A stretch of 64,000 bases of DNA from Anaerolineaceae bacterium (lineage in GTDB: Bacteria; Chloroflexota; Anaerolineae; Anaerolineales; Villigracilaceae). The DNA lies in NCBI GenBank assembly GCA_009885945.1, contig VFJR01000101.1:1-64000 (forward strand), in the 5' to 3' direction. The notes under the pieces are model-generated. The model was given only the letters and a program-made list of their open reading frames with translations. It did not search any database and had not been told where the DNA came from. Below, one piece after another: positions 8,534 through 17,500 of this stretch (position 1 is its first letter; the number at the start of each line of letters is the position of its first letter). The translations under genes and the position numbers were made by a program.

Positions 8534-10411
8534 ATGCCTGAAATTGACCTTGCCCCTCTCAAACCCGCCATCGAAAACTACATTCCATTGGGACGTTCAG
8601 GTTTGCTGCCGGCGCTTCATGCCGCGCAAAAAATGTATGGCTGGCTTCCGCAAGAAGTGGCTGGCGAGGTTGCAAAAATCTTGCGTGTGCCTTTGGCAGA
8701 TGTGCATGGGGTCATTGAGTTTTATTCCCTTTTTTACAACGAACCTGTCGGCAAAAAAATAATTCGCGTTTGTACCGATCAAGCTTGCGCGCTCAAGAAT
8801 GCAGATGGGATTTTAAATCGCCTTTGTAAACAATATGATCTAGAACCGCATCAAACTCACTCAGAGTTGAATCTAACCATTGAGCCGAGTCCCTGCCTCG
8901 GCATGTGCGAACTCGCGCCCGCAGTATGGACAATGGACAATGGACATTCCACAGTCGGCGACGGCTTGAGCGAAGTAGAAAGTCCACGCTCGCTGGTCTA
9001 TGGTCAAAATAGATTATTGACCGCCAATTGCGGAAACGGCACCACCTCGCTTGATCAATATGGAAAATATTCTGCGCTGGAAAAAGCGAAAAGCATTTCG
9101 CGCGAAGAAGTTGTCAATGAAATTAAATCTTCTGGCTTGGTCGGACGCGGCGGCGCGGCATTCCCAACGGGCATCAAATGGGAAGGCGCAATGAAAGCGC
9201 ACGCTGACCAAAAATATGTCATCTGCAACGCAGACGAATCTGAGCCTGGTACCTTCAAAGATAGAATCTTATTACTAGATGATCCCCATCGCACGATTGA
9301 AGGCATGTGCATTGCCGCTTATGCAATCGGCGCGAGCAAAGGATATATTTATATTCGCGCGGAATATCCATATATCCTGCCAGTGTTAGAAAACGCATTG
9401 ACCGAAGCGCGAAATGCTGGTTATCTCGGCAAGGATTTTGATATTGAAATCCGCGTCGGCGCTGGCGCGTATATTTGCGGTGAAGAAACTGCGTTATTTG
9501 AATCCATCGAAGGCAAACGCGGATTTCCGCGAGTGAAACCTCCCTTCCCAACGACTTATGGCGTCTTTGGAAAACCCACTGTTATAAATAATGTAGAGAC
9601 TTTATGTAATGTTCCTTTGATTCTCTCCATAGGCTCTGCTGAATATCGCAAGATCGGCACAGAAAAATCACCGGGACCAAAATTATTTTGCGTTTCTGGT
9701 GACGTAGGTAAGCCCGGATTATACGAATTTCCATTCGGCGTCACATTGCGTGATGCGCTTGAAATGGCAGGCGGGGTTGCAAATAAGAAACAACTCAAAT
9801 CCGTTTTGTTCGGCGGCGCGGCGGGAGCATTTGCAACCGCGGAACATTTAGATGTAAAAATGACTTTTGAAGATTTACGCTCCGTAGGTTTGCCGCTAGG
9901 TTCAGGCGTGGTGATGGTCTACGACGAAACCCGCGATATGCGCGACGTGTTGAAGCGGCTTGGAAAATTCTTTGCGCATGAATCTTGCGGCAAGTGTTAT
10001 CCCTGCCAGATGGGCAGTCAGCGCCAAATGGAAATTTTGAATCGCATTGCGGATGGCAAAACTCAGGCGGGGGATTTTATCCGCTTGCAAGATGTAGGCT
10101 GGACAATGACAGATGCGAGTCTGTGCGGTTTGGGGCAGACGGCGGCGAGTGCGGTGTTGTCGGCGATGAAGATTTGGCCCGAGCTCTTCAAGGATGAAGG
10201 CGGAATGATGAAGGATGAAAAGGAAAGTCGAAAGTCAAAAGTTGAAAGTCGGGTGTCTAAAGCGCCTAAGGCTTCGGCGAAAACTGTGAAGAAGGCTATT
10301 GTGAAGAAAAAAGTATCTAAAGTTTCGAAGAACAATGTTAAGACAGTAAAGAAAGCAACTAAACCAAAAGCGACTAAAAAGAAAACAACAAAAACGCCAA
10401 AGAAAAAATAA
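8534..10411 (+). CDS. NuoE-NuoF-like fusion, NAD-linked diaphorase subunit
   Basis: A single 625-residue chain joins two complex-I-type modules. Residues 1-145 are NuoE-like, a thioredoxin fold with the [2Fe-2S] cysteines in [13 protein letters not shown] and [11 protein letters not shown]. Residues from about 165 to 550 are NuoF-like: [14 protein letters not shown] for [17 protein letters not shown] for [21 protein letters not shown], and the C-terminal [4Fe-4S] ligands in [13 protein letters not shown] and SLCGLG. It would pass electrons between the formate dehydrogenase and NAD(H), as in FdsB/FdsG. The last 72 residues are extra and unusually lysine-rich. The ATG at 8534 follows ACGGAG and is preferred over an upstream GTG at 8528. 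It heads a three-gene operon. Confidence 0.9.
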   Translation: MPEIDLAPLKPAIENYIPLGRSGLLPALHAAQKMYGWLPQEVAGEVAKILRVPLADVHGVIEFYSLFYNEPVGKKIIRVCTDQACALKNADGILNRLCKQYDLEPHQTHSELNLTIEPSPCLGMCELAPAVWTMDNGHSTVGDGLSEVESPRSLVYGQNRLLTANCGNGTTSLDQYGKYSALEKAKSISREEVVNEIKSSGLVGRGGAAFPTGIKWEGAMKAHADQKYVICNADESEPGTFKDRILLLDDPHRTIEGMCIAAYAIGASKGYIYIRAEYPYILPVLENALTEARNAGYLGKDFDIEIRVGAGAYICGEETALFESIEGKRGFPRVKPPFPTTYGVFGKPTVINNVETLCNVPLILSIGSAEYRKIGTEKSPGPKLFCVSGDVGKPGLYEFPFGVTLRDALEMAGGVANKKQLKSVLFGGAAGAFATAEHLDVKMTFEDLRSVGLPLGSGVVMVYDETRDMRDVLKRLGKFFAHESCGKCYPCQMGSQRQMEILNRIADGKTQAGDFIRLQDVGWTMTDASLCGLGQTAASAVLSAMKIWPELFKDEGGMMKDEKESRKSKVESRVSKAPKASAKTVKKAIVKKKVSKVSKNNVKTVKKATKPKATKKKTTKTPKKK

Positions 10412-10472
10412 CTCTACCTTCGACTTTTGACCTTCAACCTGCAACCTATTACTTTCAACATAAGGTAAACAA

Positions 10473-11165
10473 ATGACAATCACATTCTCATTAGACGGCA
10501 AAGAAATAACTGTAGAAGATAACGCAACCCTGCTTGACGCCGCGCGGGAAAATGGCGCAGACGTGCCTACTATTTGTTACCACGATGCAACCACAGCAAA
10601 TGGGCTATGCCGCATGTGCGTCGTCGAAGTAGAGGGGCAGAGAGTGCTTCAGCCTGCGTGCATTGTCAAAGCAGGAGCAGGCATGCAGGTCCAGACGCGA
10701 AGCGAGAAGGTCATCCGTTCGCGCAAGACGATTTTGGAAATGCTTGATTCCACCATGGATTTATCCGAAGCGGAAGAAGTTCAGACAATGATGAAAGATT
10801 ACAGCGCGGATGTGAATCGCTTCCCCGATGCAAAACGCCGCGAGTCGCCTGTAATTGACGATAATCCGATGTTCATTCGCGATTACTCGAAATGTTTGTT
10901 GTGCTGGCGCTGTGTGCAAGTCTGCGCGGACGATGCACAATATACATTTGCAATCAACTTTGACGGACGCGGATTTGAAACTCAGATCGGCACATTTTTT
11001 GATAAACCGATTCCTGAAACATCCTGTGTCTTATGCGGACAATGCGCCGCAGTTTGCCCCACTGGCGCGTTAAAGCCAAAGCGCGAATTCTTATTGGAAC
11101 AAGGCATGACGCCGCAGGAAATTTCTGTGTTGAATACTGGCAGGAAAAAACGTAAAAACGTTTAA
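10473..11165 (+). CDS. Iron-sulfur electron-transfer subunit, HoxU/NuoG-N-like
   Basis: This 230-residue protein has a plant-type [2Fe-2S] domain at the N-terminus, with cysteines in [15 protein letters not shown] and QPAC. Two [4Fe-4S] clusters follow: [11 protein letters not shown] with downstream partners, and [16 protein letters not shown]. It corresponds to the N-terminal electron-relay part of FdsA or NuoG, here on a separate gene. The His-Cys3 cluster motif usual between the two parts is missing: the region [15 protein letters not shown] contains neither the histidine nor the cysteines. It should bridge the molybdenum subunit and the NuoEF-like subunit. An AAGG ribosome site precedes the ATG. 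Confidence 0.88.
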   Translation: MTITFSLDGKEITVEDNATLLDAARENGADVPTICYHDATTANGLCRMCVVEVEGQRVLQPACIVKAGAGMQVQTRSEKVIRSRKTILEMLDSTMDLSEAEEVQTMMKDYSADVNRFPDAKRRESPVIDDNPMFIRDYSKCLLCWRCVQVCADDAQYTFAINFDGRGFETQIGTFFDKPIPETSCVLCGQCAAVCPTGALKPKREFLLEQGMTPQEISVLNTGRKKRKNV

Positions 11166-11186
11166 ACGTTTAAACGTTCAAACGTT
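11157..11186. repeat. Palindromic AACGTTTAAACGTT run
   Basis: Three to four overlapping copies of the palindrome AAACGTTT span the stop codon of the Fe-S subunit gene and the short gap before the catalytic subunit. The run could fold in several registers. It lies just upstream of the GGAG ribosome site of the next gene. Its role is unknown. Confidence 0.6.
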
Positions 11187-11197
11187 ATGGAGCCCCT

Positions 11198-13411
11198 ATG
11201 ATCAAACCCGACCGAATCGTTACCACTACCTGCCCCTACTGCGGTGTAGGCTGTAATTTACAGTTACATGTCAAAGATGAACATATCTTCAAAGTGACAT
11301 CGCCATTTGACTCGCCAGTCAATCACGGCAATTTATGCGTCAAGGGACGTTTTGGATATGACTATGTTTATCACCCCAAGCGCATGACCACTCCGCTTGT
11401 GCGTAGATATTTATTAGAAGTCAAAGAGAAACCAGCAGGGCGTGAACAAGTTTTTGCAGTGAGCAAAGATGGGCAGCCTATTGATTCTCAAATATCTAAC
11501 CTCTGGGACTGGGTCGAAACGGATTGGGACACCGCGCTCAACATTACCGCCGATAATCTCACGCGCATTTATAAACGTGACGGCTCAGAAGCAATGGCAG
11601 TCTACGCTTGCGCAAAAGCCACCAATGAAGATAATTATCTTTTACAAAAAATGTACCGTGCAATTTTCCGCACCAATAATGTAGATCATTGCACGCGTTT
11701 ATGTCACGCGGGTTCAGTCGTTGCGTTACAACAAGCCACGGGTTCTTCAGCGATGAGTAACACGGCTTCGCAAGTGATTCAAAATGATGTCTTCATTGTG
11801 ACAGGTTCCAACACCAGCGAGAATCATCCGATCATTGCATTGCAAATGAAAGAAGCCGTACGTCAGTATGGCGCGAAGATGATCGTCATTGATCCGCGCA
11901 GAATTGAACTTGTAGATTTTGCCGAGATGTGGCTGCCGCTTAAGCCCGGCACGAATGTACCCGTCTTCTCTGCGATGGCGCATGTCATCGTGAAAGAAGA
12001 ATTGGTCAATCACGATTTTATTGAACAACGCACCGAGGGCATTGATGATTTTCTAAAATCGCTGGATAAATTTACGCCCGAATATGCAGAAGAAATTTCT
12101 GGCGTGCCCGCCGATGATATTCGCAAAGCCGCGCGCATGTATGCTACCGCGAAGAAAGCCGCCATCTATTGGGGCATGGGCATCTCGCAGCTTTCACATG
12201 GAACCGCTTCTGCGCTAGCGTTAATAAATCTCGCATTTCTCACAGGTCACATTGGGCGCGAAGGCACGGGGCTTAATCCACTGCGCGGACAAAACAATGT
12301 GCAGGGCGCGAGTGATATGGGTTGTATGCCGTTTCATTATCCTGGTTATATGCGCGTGGATAATCCTGACAATCGTGCCAAATGGGAAAAGGCATGGAAC
12401 ATCGAAGAAGGCGGGCTGAGTCTTAAACTTGGTTTGACCACTACTGAAATTTTAAGTCACGCCCACGAAGGCGGTGTGCGTGCTTTGTACATCATGGGCG
12501 AAAATCCGATGATGTCTGAGCCGAATTTAAATGAGACTCGCAAGCACATGCAAGAACTTGAATTTTTAGTAGCACAAGATATTTTCATGAACGAGAGCGG
12601 TGCCTTCGCGGATGTGTTTCTACCCGCGACTCCCTTCGCAGAAAAAGATGGCACATTCTCCAACACAGATCGCCGCGTACAAAGAGTCCGCGCCGCGCAT
12701 GCACCGCGCGGACAAGCACGAGTAGATTGGCAAATTATTTGCGACTTAGCCCAACGCCTCGAATCTAAGCTGGGAGTTGCTTCAGCTTACTGGAACTATT
12801 CCAACCCCGAAGAGATTCTGCGCGAGATGGGCGGCGTCAATTCAGATTATGCGGGCATCACCTACGAACGCATTGATAAAGTCGGCTTGATTTACCCTGT
12901 GCCCACATTAGATCATCCCGGCACACCCACCCTTTTCAAAGAAACCTTCCCGCGCGGTCGCGGCAAATTCCATGCTTTAGATTATGTGCCCGTACGCGAA
13001 GAACCTAGCGATGAATATCCATTTATCTTAACTACAGGGCGCGTGCTGGAACATTGGCATGGCGGCTCGATGACTCGCAACTCAGTGCTGGATGAAGCCT
13101 ACCCAGAAGCGCGCGTGGAGATGAATCCCGCTGACGCTGAGATTCACGGCATTCGAAACGGCGATCCGGTCAAAGTTCAGAGTAGACGCGGGGAAGTTAT
13201 TTTGCGAGTCACCGTCACCGAAAAAACATCCGTTGGCGTAGTTTTCATCCCCTTCCATTTCGCAGAAGCCGCCGCGAATTTATTAACCAATGACGCGCTT
13301 GACCCACAAGCAAAAATCCCCGAGTTCAAAGCCTGCGCAGTGCAGATCTTCCCAGCCAGAGAAAATGATTTGCCGAATGCAGAAATTGTGCTGAATAGAG
13401 GACGGTATTAG
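11198..13411 (+). CDS. fdhA: Formate dehydrogenase catalytic subunit (molybdopterin, Cys type)
   Basis: The 737-residue enzyme would oxidise formate to CO2, or run in reverse, at a bis-molybdopterin guanine dinucleotide centre. The N-terminal [4Fe-4S] ligands are C12, C15 and C19 in TCPYCGVGC and C47 in GNLCVKG. The active-site Cys169-His170 lies in NNVDHCTRLCHAGSV, the position of Sec140-His141 in E. coli FdhF, so this is a cysteine rather than a selenocysteine enzyme. The C-terminal MGD-binding domain has TTGRVLEHWHGGSMTRNS and FIPFHFAEAAAN. GGAG precedes the ATG. It is cytoplasmic, without a Tat signal. Its last 29 codons recur twice downstream as stranded copies. Confidence 0.93.
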   Translation: MIKPDRIVTTTCPYCGVGCNLQLHVKDEHIFKVTSPFDSPVNHGNLCVKGRFGYDYVYHPKRMTTPLVRRYLLEVKEKPAGREQVFAVSKDGQPIDSQISNLWDWVETDWDTALNITADNLTRIYKRDGSEAMAVYACAKATNEDNYLLQKMYRAIFRTNNVDHCTRLCHAGSVVALQQATGSSAMSNTASQVIQNDVFIVTGSNTSENHPIIALQMKEAVRQYGAKMIVIDPRRIELVDFAEMWLPLKPGTNVPVFSAMAHVIVKEELVNHDFIEQRTEGIDDFLKSLDKFTPEYAEEISGVPADDIRKAARMYATAKKAAIYWGMGISQLSHGTASALALINLAFLTGHIGREGTGLNPLRGQNNVQGASDMGCMPFHYPGYMRVDNPDNRAKWEKAWNIEEGGLSLKLGLTTTEILSHAHEGGVRALYIMGENPMMSEPNLNETRKHMQELEFLVAQDIFMNESGAFADVFLPATPFAEKDGTFSNTDRRVQRVRAAHAPRGQARVDWQIICDLAQRLESKLGVASAYWNYSNPEEILREMGGVNSDYAGITYERIDKVGLIYPVPTLDHPGTPTLFKETFPRGRGKFHALDYVPVREEPSDEYPFILTTGRVLEHWHGGSMTRNSVLDEAYPEARVEMNPADAEIHGIRNGDPVKVQSRRGEVILRVTVTEKTSVGVVFIPFHFAEAAANLLTNDALDPQAKIPEFKACAVQIFPARENDLPNAEIVLNRGRY

Positions 13412-13414
13412 GAA

Positions 13415-13439
13415 TAGGTCGGATTGCCAATCCGACCTA
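13415..13439. repeat. Short perfect hairpin TAGGTCGGATT
   Basis: Arms TAGGTCGGATT and AATCCGACCTA are perfectly complementary around a GCC loop. The hairpin fills the gap between the true fdhA stop codon and the first stranded copy of the fdhA 3' end. There is no T-run, so it looks more like a dispersed palindrome than a terminator. Confidence 0.7.
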
Positions 13440-13440
13440 C

Positions 13441-13527
13441 TTCAAAGCCTGCGCGGTGCAGGTCTTCCTCGCCAGGGAGAGTGATCTGCCAAATGCGGAG
13501 ATCGTTTTAAATAGAGGCAGGTACTAA
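13441..13527 (+). pseudogene. Stranded copy B of the fdhA 3' end
   Basis: These 87 bases encode FKACAVQVFLARESDLPNAE and the remaining residues up to a stop codon, and align without gaps to the last 29 codons of fdhA at 13325-13411. Hand counting gives 19 base differences, nearly all synonymous; only three amino acids differ. The piece has no start codon and begins directly after a hairpin. It is a relic of a divergent but once functional formate dehydrogenase gene. Confidence 0.85.
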
Positions 13528-13532
13528 AAAAC

Positions 13533-13565
13533 AGACCCTAAAGGTTTCAAAAACCTTTAGGGTCT
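13533..13565. repeat. REP palindrome of the RAYT element (left end)
   Basis: Perfect 15-bp arms AGACCCTAAAGGTTT and AAACCTTTAGGGTCT flank a CAA loop. The same arm sequence recurs on the other side of, and inside, the adjacent transposase gene. It can also act as a terminator for that minus-strand gene. Confidence 0.85.
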
Positions 13566-13580
13566 TTATATTTTAGAAGA

Positions 13581-14288
13581 TCAATCATAATCATCGCCTG
13601 TAAACCATTTGCTTTGCGCGTCGGCGACCCAATCGCTATGAAGCGATAAGTATTCATCTTTGTTTCCAAACCACTTCATGACTTCGTTTCGATTGACGAT
13701 CGTGTGTTTCGTGGACAGAATAACCCCATATGACGAGTATTTCCAATCCCGAAAATCCATCACAAATTTATGCTTTTGCGGATTTTGATGGATATAGGCG
13801 ATGACTGTCCAAAACTGACGATCATCTGTAATGGGAACGCGCCCGAAAGGATGCTCGAATAGACTCCCAGTGCGTGAGTAGGCAACATTGATGCTTTTGG
13901 CGTAGGCATTGAAGAAATTTGAGAAGCGTTGACTGGCATAATGATTAGAGATAATCCCTAAAGGTTTTGTTTGCAAACTTTCGTCTATGCTGGCATTAAC
14001 ATCTTGCAAACTGGCTGCCGAATCGGGCGCGGAAACCTTTAGGGATTTCTTGGAGGAAACCTTTAAGGTCTGAGTAATTTCCTCTTCCGACTTTATTCGC
14101 ACTGCGATATGAAAATGATTTCGAAGCAAGCAATAGGCGAACGTATCTGCTATAGGTGTAATATGTTTTTCGTACAATTTTAGGAAATATTCGTAATTCC
14201 GCTCTTGAATGAAAATGTTCTCGCCGTTCGTACCGCGATTGTAGATATGGTAGTAGGTATCAAAAAGAAGCGGAGATGGGCTAGTCAT
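13581..14288 (-). CDS. RAYT (REP-associated tyrosine transposase, Y1 family)
   Basis: The 235-residue HUH-type single-strand transposase has the metal-binding HxH in LLRNHFHIAVRI. The family hallmark FFNAYAKSINVAYSRTGSLF is present, and the C-terminal YIHQNPQKHKF matches the region that carries the catalytic tyrosine in this family. Such enzymes cut and join single-stranded REP palindromes. Matching palindromes with arm GACCCTAAAGGTTT lie on both sides. Between the two conserved blocks is an unusual insert of roughly 45 residues (LKVSSKKSLKVS ... ESLQTKPLGIIS) that is itself encoded by REP arms. The gene lies between stranded copies of the fdhA 3' end. It appears intact. Confidence 0.88.
   Translation of the reverse strand: MTSPSPLLFDTYYHIYNRGTNGENIFIQERNYEYFLKLYEKHITPIADTFAYCLLRNHFHIAVRIKSEEEITQTLKVSSKKSLKVSAPDSAASLQDVNASIDESLQTKPLGIISNHYASQRFSNFFNAYAKSINVAYSRTGSLFEHPFGRVPITDDRQFWTVIAYIHQNPQKHKFVMDFRDWKYSSYGVILSTKHTIVNRNEVMKWFGNKDEYLSLHSDWVADAQSKWFTGDDYD
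13956..14071. repeat. REP arms inside the RAYT coding sequence
   Basis: CCCTAAAGGTTTTG (13956-13969), AAACCTTTAGGG (14033-14044) and AAACCTTTAAGGTCT (14057-14071) are in-frame parts of the transposase gene. The first two are inverted relative to each other, like a REPIN with a loop of about 63 bases. Confidence 0.8.
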
Positions 14289-14315
14289 TAAGGAAATTAT
14301 ATCCCTTCATGTAAA

Positions 14316-14409
14316 AGACCCTAAAGGTTTTCTTCGTAGACAATCACCTTGATTGCAAATCATTGGCGTTTGACATAGCGACAATTAACGAAAGAAACCT
14401 TTAGGGTCT
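14316..14409. repeat. REP inverted pair, right end of the RAYT element
   Basis: AGACCCTAAAGGTTT (14316-14330) and AAACCTTTAGGGTCT (14395-14409) are inverted copies 64 bases apart, upstream of the transposase start. With the left palindrome at 13533 they bound the RAYT cassette. Stranded fdhA copy C begins a few bases after the second arm. Confidence 0.85.
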
Positions 14410-14417
14410 CCTATGAG

Positions 14418-14504
14418 TTCAAAGCCTGCGCAGTGCAAGTCTTCCCCGCCAGGGAAAGTGATTTGCCGAATGCGGAAGTTGTTTTGAATAGAGGCAGATA
14501 TTAA
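14418..14504 (+). pseudogene. Stranded copy C of the fdhA 3' end
   Basis: These 87 bases encode FKACAVQVFPARESDLPNAE and the remaining residues to a TAA stop, gap-free against the last 29 codons of fdhA. Hand counting gives 13 base differences from the native end and 12 from copy B, mostly at third positions. It starts at GAG-TTC, right after a REP arm, and has no upstream coding context. Confidence 0.85.
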
Positions 14505-14507
14505 AAA

Positions 14508-14544
14508 GCAGAACTCCGAGATTTTAGAAATCTCGGAGTTCTGC
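14508..14544 (-). terminator. Hairpin terminator of the TIR-WD40-VHL gene
   Basis: Perfect 17-bp arms begin GCAGAACTCCGAGATTT around a 3-base loop. On the minus strand the hairpin follows the stop at 14553 and is trailed by CTTTTTAAT. The core CCGAGATTT is shared with the hairpin at 20068-20101. Confidence 0.85.
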
Positions 14545-14552
14545 TTTGAAAA

Positions 14553-17500
14553 CTACTTCACCGTAACTGTTAAATCTGCATTAATCGTTATCTCTTGAAC
14601 TGGCTGACTTGTCGCTGTGTACTCAAAGATCAAGTTTCCACTTGAATCTCGCAGCCGCCATGCATGGCTTTCAAATGCACCTTGATCTATAGCTTCGCCG
14701 GGTGCAAATTCATAGAAAGGCTCTTCGCCTCCCTCAAAATTCATCCAACTCAACTCTATCACCTGATCTGTTTTATTCTCAAATTTCAAAATTACTTCTA
14801 CATAATCGATAGCTTCAGTGACTGGCGCGCCTTCAACCGGGTATCCAGTAAATATATATCTGCCATCCGTTTTAGACGGCTCTGAAGAGAGGGACAGCTC
14901 CGATTCAATGGGTAAATTAGCGCATGTAGCATCATATTCCTTTGCGTCGCCGATATAACGTGCCCATTCTTCGCGGGTTAGATTGCGGGGCAAATTTTTG
15001 CAGGCGTTGGCAATCAAATCTTCAGGCATCCAATCCCAAACAAAAACTTCCTGATCCTCCCCGCCTGTTAATACATGTTTTCCATCCATGCTGAAAGTAA
15101 TCGCAAAGAGAAAATTATTGTGATCCTTTCTGGAAATTTCCACACCTGTAAATGCGTCCCAAACTACAGCAATATTGTCGCCGCTCGCGGACGCGATATA
15201 TTTACCATCGGGGCTAAACGCAATAGAGTTTATAACGTCGTCATGTGTAAAATGCGCAACTTCCTGACCACTAGCAAGATCCCACACACGCGCAGTGTTG
15301 CTATAATCACCTGTTGCCAGCTGCTTCCCGTCAGGGCTAAAAGCGGCTACTACCACAGAATTATCCAGCTGTTGTTCAAAAACAACATTTTTCGATTCAA
15401 GCTCATAAACTCTGATTTTTCCGTCCATGCCCGCCCTGACGGCATATTTACCGTCACTGCTAAAATCAAGGGCATATTTTAAAACCCCATCATCTTCATA
15501 CGGCAGTGTGCTTACATCGTAAAGATATACAGATTCAGGGTTTGCTGATTTCCAGGAGGATGTATCCCATGCCATAACTCCATAGACTGTTCCATCACGT
15601 CCAATCAGGTGTTTTCCATCAGCAGTAAAATCGAGCCAATAAACACCGTTCTCCACGACAAGGTCAACCACCTTTTTTCTAGATGCATAATCCCAAACAG
15701 TCAAGCCGCCTATATTATTTCCTGCAGCAATAAACTTTCCATCCGGGCTGACCGCAATGGATGCAATCACCGACTTCCCAATTAATAATGGAAATACATT
15801 AGCGATCCCGGATTCCCAAATTCGGACAGAATTATCATTTCCAATAGTAAGGTTCTCTTCCCCGCCCCCGGAAGCGACAAGCTTTCCGTCGGCGCTAAAG
15901 GCTAATTCATAAACATAATTATCGTGTGTCATTCTGGATATTTCCCTGCCAGATTCGATATCCCACACGCGCGCAGTGTAATCAGCGCCGGCAGTTGCAA
16001 TAAACTTTCCGTCAGGACTGAAAAGGATCTTGTAAATCGTGCTGTCCATCTTCAAATTGGAAATTATGTTTCCAGTTTGAACATTCCAAACCCCAACAAA
16101 GCCATCCCAATCACCCATGGCAGCATATACTCCATCGCGGCTGAGCGCTACTGACATGATGGACGTGTCTTGAAATTGATTTGGCACTTTTGAGACCAAG
16201 GTTCCGGTTGATGTGCTCCACACTTCCACTCCCGATCCAGTTTCTGTAATAAAGTAATCCCCACTTTCACTGAAGTCATATAACTGACTTCCGCCACTGA
16301 AACTCGCCACTTCTTTCCACGTAGAAATATCCCAGATATACAGTTTACTTCCGCCGGCAAATAGTTGTTTCCCATCTTTTGTGAACATTACCTTGGTAAT
16401 GCCTGAAAGCACAATGGCTTTTACCTCTTTTCCGGTAGCTACATCCCACATTTGAACTGAATCTCCGCCGGATGCCAAATATTTCCCATCTGGGCTAAAC
16501 ATAATTGATTGAAGGTTGTCAGTCGCATTTAATTGAAGTTGCTCGTGTGATATAAGATTAAGGACGTTAATCAACCCATCACCGCTTGCAGATGCCGCAT
16601 ATTTTCCATCCACACTAAATGCAACATCCGTAATGCTATTTGTGTGCTCAAAGGCTGTTAAGATATTTCCAGAGGCAGTCTCCCACAGCATAGAACCCCC
16701 GGCTCGATCCCCCGACAGGGCATTTTTTCCATCGGAGCTAATTGCGATAGCCGTAACGCGATCTTTATGAGACACACGCCCTACCATAGGAGCCGCCAGG
16801 GATGTGTTGTTGACCAACTCTGCCAGCGCGTCTGAAGATTGTGAAATCTTATAGGATTGAACAGCAAGCAACAGGGCAGTTAACTGCTTCGAGTTGCGCG
16901 TTGAGCGAATGGATTGCGACTGAGCCGCCAATTGTTTTGAAAGCGCAACATTTGCCTGCTTGATTGCTTCCTGCCGTTGGAAATAGGCCGTTATCCCCAA
17001 CGCAACGGAGACCACCAGGGCAATGGTCACGCCTGTCAGTGTTATTCTCTGTCTGCGTGTGGCGTCTTTTCGGCTGGCAAGAACAAATTCACCTTGAAGT
17101 TGTGTCGGCTCCGGGCTTTTTCCCGCTGCTCCAGAAATAAATTGCTCACCGTCGGTTAGGTCTTTTCCTCGCAACGTGAAGGAATTCTCACGTTTCTTTT
17201 TATCCCATTCAACGGCGCGGACTTGAACGCGGGTATGCGTCTTAATCCAATCGAGGTCGGTGTCCATGGCGCTTTGCAAGGTTTCAAACGCTTTGTCGAA
17301 ATTATCCGTATCGCGCATGTACACCCAGTTGATCTTTGCCAATTCAGGCGGAACTTCCTGCCCTTTATCCGGCATGATGTACAAAATAGGCAACAGACGC
17401 TTGCCATGTTGAATGGCGTGTATCATCTCCTTGCGGCATTCGTTGGATTTCATCCACTCTGGGCTAAGCAAGAAAAGCACGGTGTTTGTCTTTTCTATAC

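Noticed and set aside
11698..11710. Possible selenocysteine in formate dehydrogenase
   Set aside because: The active-site codon is a normal Cys codon followed by His; no in-frame TGA exists at this position.
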